From positions 1 through 12,548 of the forward strand of contig CANJRK010000015.1 of the NCBI GenBank assembly GCA_947476765.1: a stretch of DNA of 12,548 bases, read 5' to 3'. Origin of the DNA: Actinomycetota bacterium (GTDB lineage Bacteria > Actinomycetota > Actinomycetes > S36-B12 > UBA5976). The translations under genes were made by a program, and so were the position numbers. A model generated the notes under the pieces. That model was given only the letters and a program-made list of their open reading frames with translations. It was not told where the DNA came from and did not search any database. Numbering within the stretch: the first letter of the stretch is position 1; every line of letters begins with the position of its first letter. Shown one piece after another: positions 7,107 to 12,548 of this stretch.

Positions 7107-7108
7107 GT

Positions 7109-7903
7109 ATGAGTCTTGATAAAAGAGCAGTACTAGATGCTCAAAACATTAGAGTCGAATTCGGTGGCTTAGTAGCCGTTGATGATGTTTCATTTGACAT
7201 CCCGGAAGGTTCAATCGTTTCCTTAATCGGACCAAACGGAGCAGGTAAAACAACTTTCTTCAACGTGTTAACCGGGCTATACATCCCAACCTCAGGAAAC
7301 GTTATTTTTGACAACGAGGAGATCACGGGAAATCCAGTGCACGAGATTGCAGCAGGTGGGCTTGCCCGCACGTTCCAAAATATTCGCTTGTTCGGACTTA
7401 TGACCGCACAGGAAAATGTCATGGTGGCAATGCACTCCAAAATGCAGGCGGGCGTTTATTCAACGATTTTCCGCACCAAGAAGCAGCGTAAAGAAGAAGC
7501 GGACGCTAGGGATTTTGCCCAGGAGCTTTTGGATTACGTTGGAATTGGTTCGGTAACGGACGAATATGCTCGTAACCTTTCCTATGGTGATCAGCGTCGA
7601 CTAGAAGTAGCACGAGCCTTGGCACTTCGCCCGAAGGTATTGCTACTTGATGAGCCGACAGCTGGTATGAACCCAAATGAATCCGCAACATTCGTTGAGT
7701 TCGTTCGCAAACTTCAGGCGGATAAGGGAATAAGCATCCTGCTAATCGAGCACGACATGAGCGTTGTTATGCAGGTTTCAGAGCGCGTAACAGTCCTTGA
7801 CCAAGGACAAAAGATCGCTGAAGGAACACCAGCAGAGATTAAGTCCAACCCACGAGTTATTGAAGCCTACTTAGGCAAGAGCGGATCGGAGGCGAGCAAA
7901 TAA
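7109..7903 (+). CDS. livG: Branched-chain amino acid ABC transporter ATP-binding protein LivG
   Basis: This 264-residue cytoplasmic ATPase pairs with LivF to power transport. Walker A GPNGAGKTT is at 41-49. The signature loop is L-S-Y-G-D-Q-R-R from 157, and Walker B is V-L-L-L-D-E-P at 177-183. The switch histidine is H215 in I-E-H-D-M. T-A-G-M-N-P after Walker B and the long helical insert between Walker A and the signature are typical of LivG. Its ATG comes two bases after the livM stop with no clear ribosome binding site, so translation is probably coupled to livM. Its stop TAA shares one base with the livF start (TAATG). Confidence 0.95.
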   Translation: MSLDKRAVLDAQNIRVEFGGLVAVDDVSFDIPEGSIVSLIGPNGAGKTTFFNVLTGLYIPTSGNVIFDNEEITGNPVHEIAAGGLARTFQNIRLFGLMTAQENVMVAMHSKMQAGVYSTIFRTKKQRKEEADARDFAQELLDYVGIGSVTDEYARNLSYGDQRRLEVARALALRPKVLLLDEPTAGMNPNESATFVEFVRKLQADKGISILLIEHDMSVVMQVSERVTVLDQGQKIAEGTPAEIKSNPRVIEAYLGKSGSEASK

Positions 7904-8631
7904 TGGCACGATTAAACACTCCGGTAATGCTAAAGATCAATGACATTACTGTTGGTTATGGCGCAATCACAGCGGTCAAGGGGTTAACTCTTGAGGTTCG
8001 TGAAGGCGAAATCGTTTCACTCATCGGTTCCAATGGTGCCGGTAAGTCAACAACTCTGCGAACAGTAAGTGGCCTACTTAAGCCAAAGACTGGATCTATT
8101 GAGTTCTTAGGCGAACGTATCGATGGAGTCGCGGGACACGATGTAGTTGCCAAGGGTATTTGTCATTCACCTGAAGGTCGACGCATTTTTCCTAAGATGA
8201 CTGTCGACGAGAACCTCGACTTGGGTGCATTCCTTCGCAAGGATGCAGCCGCAGTTAAAGAATCTCGCGAACGTGTTTTGGAATTGTTCCCTAGATTGCG
8301 CGAGCGCATCAACCAAAAAGCTGGAACTATGTCTGGTGGTGAGCAACAGATGCTAGCCGTTGGTCGCGCACTTATGGGTGATCCAAAGCTACTCGTGTTG
8401 GACGAACCATCAATGGGACTTGCTCCAGTACTCGTGGATTTGATCTTTGAAACTATTGAGACAATTCGCAAGTCTGGTGTAACCATTTTGCTAGTTGAAC
8501 AGAACGCACTAGCTGCGCTGCGTATTGCAGACTATGCCTACGTGCTGGAATCTGGACACCTAAAGCTCGAGGGTGATGGATCTAAGCTTGCTGATGATCC
8601 TGCAATTGCTCAGGCTTACCTAGGCGGCTAA
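7903..8631 (+). CDS. livF: Branched-chain amino acid ABC transporter ATP-binding protein LivF
   Basis: This 242-residue ATPase is the second nucleotide-binding subunit. Walker A GSNGAGKST is at 42-50, the signature M-S-G-G-E-Q-Q is at 143-149, and Walker B ends in D167-E168. At the switch position the sequence reads V-E-Q-N (Q200), which is the form normally found in LivF rather than a defect. G-Y-G near residue 18 is the A-loop region. The start is set by GGAGG at 7888-7892, ten bases upstream, and by the one-base overlap with livG. An in-frame ATG eight codons later is possible but less well placed. It is the last gene of the cassette, with a strong terminator starting five bases after its stop. 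Confidence 0.95.
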   Translation: MARLNTPVMLKINDITVGYGAITAVKGLTLEVREGEIVSLIGSNGAGKSTTLRTVSGLLKPKTGSIEFLGERIDGVAGHDVVAKGICHSPEGRRIFPKMTVDENLDLGAFLRKDAAAVKESRERVLELFPRLRERINQKAGTMSGGEQQMLAVGRALMGDPKLLVLDEPSMGLAPVLVDLIFETIETIRKSGVTILLVEQNALAALRIADYAYVLESGHLKLEGDGSKLADDPAIAQAYLGG

Positions 8632-8636
8632 TCATT

Positions 8637-8676
8637 AAATAAAAAAGACCCCGTCGTTTCGGGGTCTTTTTTATTT
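8637..8676. terminator. Bidirectional intrinsic terminator between livF and the thioesterase gene
   Basis: AAATAAAAAAGACCCCG (8637-8653) is perfectly complementary to 8660-8676, giving 17 bp around a 6-base loop. The GC core (GACCCCG) is flanked by A-runs and T-runs, so each strand shows a hairpin followed by a T-tract. It can stop transcripts from livF on the plus strand and from the convergent thioesterase gene on the minus strand. Confidence 0.93.
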
Positions 8677-8679
8677 GCC

Positions 8680-9084
8680 TTATAAGTCACGAAGCAAGCA
8701 AGTCAGGCGCGCAGTGCAGATGCGCTTCTCGCGATCATCAGTGATCACGATTTCGTAAACTGCAATTGTGCGTCCCAGGCTCAGCGGGGTAGCAGTACCG
8801 GTAACTGATCCAGTTTTTGCACTGCGGTGATGTGTGCCATTTATGTCGATGCCAACGACGCTCTTGTTGGGTCCGGCATGTAAGTGCGCCCCAACGGAGC
8901 CGAGAGTTTCAGCAAGTGCCATTGATGCGCCGCCGTTCAGCAAGCCGAATGGTTGGGTGTTGCCTTCGACTGGCATATGACCAACCACTTTGTTTGCCGT
9001 CGCAAAACTGACAGTTATCCCCATTCGTTCCGCCATGGATCCAACTTGGATTTGCGTTGCGTGGTTCTCTTCGTTCTGGCTCAC
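8680..9084 (-). CDS. PaaI/MenI-like hotdog-fold acyl-CoA thioesterase
   Basis: This 134-residue protein belongs to the hotdog thioesterase superfamily (4HBT/PaaI type), which hydrolyses acyl- or aryl-CoA thioesters in the cytoplasm. Visible marks are G-H-M-P-V-E-G-N-T-Q-P-F-G-L-L, the core G-G-A-S-M-A-L-A-E-T-L-G-S with the candidate catalytic E59, V-V-G-I-D-I-N-G-T-H-H-R-S-A and a C-terminal strand C-T-A-R-L-T-C-L-L. It resembles E. coli YdiI/MenI in length and motif spacing. The residue before G-G is Asn50, where YdiI and many relatives have His. The GTG start at 9084 is supported by GAGGGG on the minus strand; an ATG at codon 17 is the alternative. The native substrate cannot be told from sequence: a menaquinone or phenylacetate pathway intermediate, or a housekeeping role, are all possible. 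Confidence 0.85.
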   Translation of the reverse strand: MSQNEENHATQIQVGSMAERMGITVSFATANKVVGHMPVEGNTQPFGLLNGGASMALAETLGSVGAHLHAGPNKSVVGIDINGTHHRSAKTGSVTGTATPLSLGRTIAVYEIVITDDREKRICTARLTCLLRDL

Positions 9085-9095
9085 AGGTGCCCCTC

Positions 9096-9101
9096 TAGGA
9101 T
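9096..9101 (+). promoter_or_regulatory. Candidate -10 (leaderless) or Shine-Dalgarno element for polA
   Basis: TAGGAT fits TANNNT and ends six bases before the polA GTG, the spacing seen for leaderless actinobacterial transcripts. The AGGA within it, seven bases before the GTG, could instead serve as a ribosome binding site on a longer message. No good -35 is visible. The whole gap to the divergent thioesterase gene is 23 bases. Confidence 0.35.
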
Positions 9102-9107
9102 CAAGAT

Positions 9108-11855
9108 GTGGTTACCCCTCAGTTTCTCATCTTGGATGGGCACTCGCTTGCCTATCGGGCGTTTCATGGCCTGCCAGTCGAGAATTTCGCCACCAGCTCA
9201 GGCCAACATACAAATGCGGTTTACGGCTTTGTCTCGATGCTCTCGAATGTCTTAAAGGATAAAAAGCCGACTCACTTAGTAGTTGCCTTTGATGTTTCCC
9301 GTCAGACCTTTAGAAGTGAACGATATCCCGAGTACAAAGCCACTCGAGCTAAGACGCCACCTGAATTCAAAGGCCAAGTTGAGCTAATTAAGCAAGTTTT
9401 AGAGTCATTGAACATCTCAGTTGTAACTGCTGATGGCTTTGAAGCAGACGACATCCTGGCGACGTTGGCAAAATCTTGTGACTTCCCCGTAAGTATTGTC
9501 AGCGGGGATAGAGATTCCTTCCAGTTGATCGATGAGCGCGTGACCATTCTGTACCCACGAAAAGGCATGTCGGATCTAGTTCTCATGACGCCTGATGCAG
9601 TTTTTGAAAAATATGGTGTCACTCCAAAGCAATACCGATCGTTAGCGGCACTTGTGGGGGAGAGTAGCGATAACTTACCTGGCGTACCCGGAGTTGGACC
9701 AAAGACTGCGGCAAAGTGGATTGCCGAATTCGGCGAGATAGAAAACATCATCGCAGTTGCGGATTCAATTGGTGGCAAAGTGGGCGAAGCACTTAGATCC
9801 AATTTGGAGCAAGTTCAATTGAACTATGAACTAAACCGATTGGTTGAAAATGCGCCAGTAGAAACCGACATCAAGTTGTACGCCAAGCGGGAATATGATC
9901 CCAGCATTGTTCATGCCACGTTAGATGCTCTTGAATTTTCAGCACTTCGTCCGCGTATCTTTGCAGCCTGGCCAAATGCAAACGATGCGAGCAAGCCTGC
10001 GGGTGAAGCAAAGCCGGATGAAACAGCAACTAGTGAAACTTCGAAGCCAAGTAGCAAGAAGGCCACCAAGTTAATGCAAGTGGAATCACCAATTACAAGT
10101 AACGACTTTGCGGTTGCTACTAAATCTGTTTCCGAATCAGAACTAGGTAAATGGCTAGCTGCCACCTCAACTCCGGTTGCGATGTCAGCTGCTGGCCAGT
10201 GGGGTAACGGCACCGGGGAAATACAAGCACTGGCATTTGTAAATCAAAGTGGCGATTCAGTTTGGTGCTCGATTGCCGATGGCGGAAAAACTTTGGGCAA
10301 TTGGCTGGCTAGTTCAAGCCCTAAAATCCTGCACGACGCCAAGGGGCCACTGCTGGCATTTGCAGCAATGGGCATGCCAGTAGACGGCTTGGTCTTTGAC
10401 ACCGCAATTGCGTCATATTTGGTTTCACCAGGTGGGCGCAATTTCGAACTGGCTGATCTAGTAATGCGTTATTTGGGCAAATCTCTAGAGGTGACTGACG
10501 CTAAGGCAAGTGCACAGTTATCACTTGATGGCTCTAGCGAAGTATCTGGCGAGGAACTGGCCCAAGCGGCGCGCGCCACATTGGATTTGAGCGAATTCCT
10601 ACGCGCTGAGTTGGCAAATCGTGGCAGCACAGATCTCTTTGAAAAAGTCGAGCTTCCGCTCATAACACTTTTGGCGCAAATGGAACGAAGCGGAATTGCC
10701 GTGGATCGCAAAGCTCTGAATAAGCTAGAGGAGAACTTTGAGGGTGACGCCGCAGCTGCGGTAAAGCAAGCGCACAGCACAGTGGGACATGAATTTAATT
10801 TAGGTTCGCCAAAACAATTGCAGGAAGTTTTGTTCGAAGAGCGAGGGCTCCCCAAAACTAAGAAGATTAAAACCGGATATACGACCGATGCCGAATCACT
10901 TCTTGGCTTGTTGGCAAAGTTTCCTGACGATGAATTACTGACTGCATTACTGCGGTATCGCGAAGTTATTAAGTTGAAGCAAACCGTTACTGGCCTACTA
11001 ACCGCTGTAGCTGATGACGGGCGGATTCATACCAGCTTCAACCAGATGGTTGCAGCAACTGGGCGACTATCAAGTACGGAACCGAACTTACAAAACATTC
11101 CAATTCGAACAAGCGAGGGAGCTGCTATCCGGTCGACATTCGTTGTCGGCGGTGAGTACGAGACCTTACTGACTGCGGACTACAGTCAAATTGAATTGCG
11201 TGTCATGGCGCACTTATCGAATGATCCTGGCTTGATTGCCGCACTTAAGTCAGGGGAAGACCTGCACACAACAGTTGGCTCGCAGGTCTTTGGCGTTAAG
11301 CCTGCAGATGTTGATGCTGACATGCGTAGGCAGATAAAGGCAATGTCTTACGGTTTGGCATACGGACTTTCAGCTTATGGGCTTGCGCAACAACTTGGCA
11401 TTGGCAACGATCAGGCTAAGTCGCTAATGAATACCTACTTCGAAAGATTTGGTGGCGTCAGAGATTACCTGGCAAATGTAGTTATCGAAGCCCGCAAACT
11501 GGGTTACACCGAATCCATCATGGGTCGCAGACGTTATCTACCTGACTTAAATAGCGACAATCGACAGCTTCGCGAGATGGCAGAGCGAATGGCGCTGAAT
11601 GCTCCGATCCAGGGTTCAGCTGCCGACTTAGTTAAAGTGGCCATGCTCAAGGTAGACATAGCCTTAAAGGCAGCAGGTGTTAAATCGCGCCTACTATTGC
11701 AAGTTCATGATGAATTGGTTGTTGAAGTAGCCCCGGGTGAATTAACTCAAGTTACGAAATTGGTGGTGGAAAACATGCAGTCCGTAGGCGGTTTGCAGGT
11801 GCCAATGGACGTATCCACTGGAATCGGTACCTCCTGGGCAGCAGCAGGCCACTAA
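9108..11855 (+). CDS. polA: DNA polymerase I
   Basis: This 915-residue enzyme removes RNA primers and fills gaps in replication and repair. Residues 1-290 are the 5' nuclease domain, with metal-binding acidic positions D10, D62, E112/D114/D115, D134/D136 and G-E-S-S-D-N (185-189) before a helix-hairpin-helix (G-V-P-G-V-G-P-K-T-A). Residues about 288-328 are a Lys/Ser/Thr/Glu-rich linker. Residues about 340-505 have the proofreading-exonuclease fold but lack the D-x-E of the active site, so proofreading is presumably absent, as in other actinobacterial PolA and Taq. The polymerase domain starts near 510: motif A D691-Y-S-Q-I-E-L-R, motif B R740-R-Q-I-K744 with Y748 and Y752, and motif C H867-D-E. 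Y748 occupies the place of Phe762 in the E. coli enzyme. GTG start at 9108. Confidence 0.97.
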   Translation: MVTPQFLILDGHSLAYRAFHGLPVENFATSSGQHTNAVYGFVSMLSNVLKDKKPTHLVVAFDVSRQTFRSERYPEYKATRAKTPPEFKGQVELIKQVLESLNISVVTADGFEADDILATLAKSCDFPVSIVSGDRDSFQLIDERVTILYPRKGMSDLVLMTPDAVFEKYGVTPKQYRSLAALVGESSDNLPGVPGVGPKTAAKWIAEFGEIENIIAVADSIGGKVGEALRSNLEQVQLNYELNRLVENAPVETDIKLYAKREYDPSIVHATLDALEFSALRPRIFAAWPNANDASKPAGEAKPDETATSETSKPSSKKATKLMQVESPITSNDFAVATKSVSESELGKWLAATSTPVAMSAAGQWGNGTGEIQALAFVNQSGDSVWCSIADGGKTLGNWLASSSPKILHDAKGPLLAFAAMGMPVDGLVFDTAIASYLVSPGGRNFELADLVMRYLGKSLEVTDAKASAQLSLDGSSEVSGEELAQAARATLDLSEFLRAELANRGSTDLFEKVELPLITLLAQMERSGIAVDRKALNKLEENFEGDAAAAVKQAHSTVGHEFNLGSPKQLQEVLFEERGLPKTKKIKTGYTTDAESLLGLLAKFPDDELLTALLRYREVIKLKQTVTGLLTAVADDGRIHTSFNQMVAATGRLSSTEPNLQNIPIRTSEGAAIRSTFVVGGEYETLLTADYSQIELRVMAHLSNDPGLIAALKSGEDLHTTVGSQVFGVKPADVDADMRRQIKAMSYGLAYGLSAYGLAQQLGIGNDQAKSLMNTYFERFGGVRDYLANVVIEARKLGYTESIMGRRRYLPDLNSDNRQLREMAERMALNAPIQGSAADLVKVAMLKVDIALKAAGVKSRLLLQVHDELVVEVAPGELTQVTKLVVENMQSVGGLQVPMDVSTGIGTSWAAAGH

Positions 11856-11882
11856 AGCCACGTTTTACTGGGGCAATAGGTT

Positions 11883-11911
11883 TTGACCAAGCAAACTCAC
11901 ATCCCTATCCT
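11883..11911 (+). promoter_or_regulatory. Candidate rpsA promoter
   Basis: TTGACC (11883-11888, five of six) and TATCCT (11906-11911, four of six) are separated by 17 bases, a good housekeeping-sigma arrangement. The start site would fall near 11918, giving a leader of roughly 97 bases. This is the best promoter-like match seen by eye in the window, and S1 is normally highly expressed. Confidence 0.5.
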
Positions 11912-11945
11912 TAGAAGGTTGCCATTTGCCCAAGGACAGACCTAG

Positions 11946-12014
11946 TTCCGCAGGATCCGCAAGGAAAGAATGCAACATCCGTACTATTTCTATCCGCATC
12001 GAGGCAATAACTTA
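11946..12014 (+). other. In-frame open stretch upstream of rpsA with an alternative start
   Basis: The rpsA frame stays open upstream to a TAG at 11943-11945. An ATG at 11970 lies in frame, four to five bases after AAGGA, and would add 15 residues (M-Q-H-P-Y-Y-F-Y-P-H-R-G-N-N-L). The downstream ATG at 12015 gives an N-terminus of the usual actinobacterial S1 length and is preferred, so this may be chance or a regulatory leader. Confidence 0.3.
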
Positions 12015-12548
12015 ATGACTGTCACTACTGACAAGACCAGCTTCTCCACTGTCGACGACTTCGCATCAGCCGAAGAATTCATGGCCGCCGTTGACGCCAC
12101 TATCAAACCTTTTAATGATGGCGACATCGTTGAAGGCATTGTCGTAAAAGTAAGCCGCGACGAAGTACTCGTCGACATCGGCTACAAGACCGAAGGAATT
12201 ATCCCTTCTCGCGAACTAAGCATCAAACACGATATCGATCCCAACGAAGTTGTAACTGTTGGCGATGTCATTGAAGCGCTTGTGTTGCAGAAGGAAGATA
12301 AAGAAGGTCAATTAATTCTTTCCAAAAAGCGCGCGCAATACGAACGTGCTTGGGGTTCAATTGAAAAGATCAAGGAAGAAGATGGCGTCGTTACCGGCAC
12401 TGTCATCGAAGTCGTTAAGGGCGGCTTGATCATGGACATCGGACTTCGCGGCTTCTTGCCAGCTTCACTTGTTGAAATGCGCCGCGTGCGCGATCTAGCA
12501 CCATACATTGGCAAGCAAATCGAAGCCAAGATCATTGAGCTTGATAAG
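12015..12548 (+). CDS. rpsA: 30S ribosomal protein S1 (5' part, cut by window edge)
   Basis: The first 178 codons of ribosomal protein S1 are present, and the frame is open to the end of the window. S1 helps mRNA bind the 30S subunit. After a variable N-terminus of about 32 residues, the first S1 (OB-fold) domain runs from about 35 to 106 (N-D-G-D-I-V-E-G, then G-Y-K-T-E-G-I-I-P, then L-S-K-K-R-A). The second starts near 122 and includes K-G-G-L-I-M-D-I-G-L-R-G-F-L-P-A-S. The match to mycobacterial RpsA as I recall it is very close through both domains, and the number of residues before the conserved E-(D/E)-F agrees with the ATG at 12015. GAGG at 12001-12004 is ten bases upstream. polA-rpsA adjacency is a known actinobacterial arrangement. 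Confidence 0.97.
   Translation, partial: MTVTTDKTSFSTVDDFASAEEFMAAVDATIKPFNDGDIVEGIVVKVSRDEVLVDIGYKTEGIIPSRELSIKHDIDPNEVVTVGDVIEALVLQKEDKEGQLILSKKRAQYERAWGSIEKIKEEDGVVTGTVIEVVKGGLIMDIGLRGFLPASLVEMRRVRDLAPYIGKQIEAKIIELDK

Noticed and set aside
4871..8631. Reading the cassette as a urea (urtABCDE) transporter
   Set aside because: The permeases and ATPases are similar in both families, but there is no urease or urt-linked gene nearby, the permeases have ordinary LivH/LivM lengths, and the neighbourhood before the thioesterase and polA is the known actinobacterial liv locus. It is not fully excluded.
8817..9262. Three plus-strand open frames antisense to the thioesterase and overlapping the start of polA
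   Set aside because: They conflict with two recognisable conserved genes and contain no motifs of their own.
9302..9802. Long minus-strand open frame (166 codons) inside polA
   Set aside because: It is antisense to the conserved 5' nuclease domain, and its composition (Ser/Ala/Pro/Thr rich, no motifs) is that of a shadow frame.
10469..10855. Minus-strand open frame (128 codons) inside polA
   Set aside because: It lies opposite well-conserved PolA coding sequence, has no recognisable domain, and has the Ser/Arg-rich composition of an antisense reading.
1..12548. Search for CRISPR arrays, insertion sequences, tRNA/rRNA genes, riboswitches and toxin-antitoxin pairs
   Set aside because: No spaced direct repeats, transposase motifs, tRNA-like cloverleaf or known riboswitch core were seen. 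The sequence is nearly filled by housekeeping and transport genes.

Overview
The window looks like chromosomal backbone DNA from a member of the Actinomycetota with modest GC content (about half by eye, not computed) and compact gene spacing. The evidence is the protein sequences and gene order. RpsA and PolA are closely actinobacterial in their motifs (PolA RRQIKAMSYGLAYG). Two neighbourhoods known from that phylum are present: (aroH)-tyrA-cmk-der, and a liv transporter cassette followed by a hotdog thioesterase, polA and rpsA. A small, streamlined freshwater actinobacterium (acI / Nanopelagicales type) is my best guess, but that is inference and not shown directly.

Layout. (1) Positions 1-3300, plus strand: a probable last few codons of an AroH-type chorismate mutase, then tyrA (prephenate dehydrogenase with ACT domain), cmk (CMP kinase) and der (two-GTPase-domain ribosome assembly factor). 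cmk and der overlap by 8 bases. (2) Positions 3301-3475: a control region with a weak terminator, a candidate promoter and a small hairpin just ahead of a good ribosome binding site. (3) Positions 3476-8631, plus strand: a complete branched-chain/hydrophobic amino acid ABC transporter cassette livK-livH-livM-livG-livF. livK is separated from livHMGF by 156 bases holding two hairpins, one very strong; the last four genes are spaced by +1, +2 and -1 bases. A 17-bp perfect inverted-repeat terminator closes the cassette. (4) Positions 8680-9084, minus strand: a PaaI/MenI-like hotdog thioesterase, convergent with livF and sharing its terminator. (5) Positions 9108-11855, plus strand: polA, whose start lies only 23 bases from the thioesterase start. 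(6) Positions 11856-12014: an rpsA leader with a plausible promoter. (7) Position 12015 to the edge: the first 178 codons of rpsA (ribosomal protein S1).

How the genes work together: chorismate mutase and TyrA make the tyrosine precursor from chorismate. Cmk feeds nucleotide pools, and Der and S1 serve the ribosome. PolA repairs DNA and removes primers. LivKHMGF imports amino acids: LivK captures ligand outside the membrane, LivH and LivM form the channel, and LivG and LivF hydrolyse ATP.

I found no mobile elements, CRISPR, tRNA or rRNA, and no convincing previously undescribed system. The points most worth a second look are local: a 62-residue acidic extension on Der, an Asn in place of the usual His in the thioesterase active-site motif, six cysteines in mature LivK, the livK/livH intergenic palindrome, candidate leaderless starts of cmk and polA, and an in-frame aromatic-rich upstream extension of rpsA.
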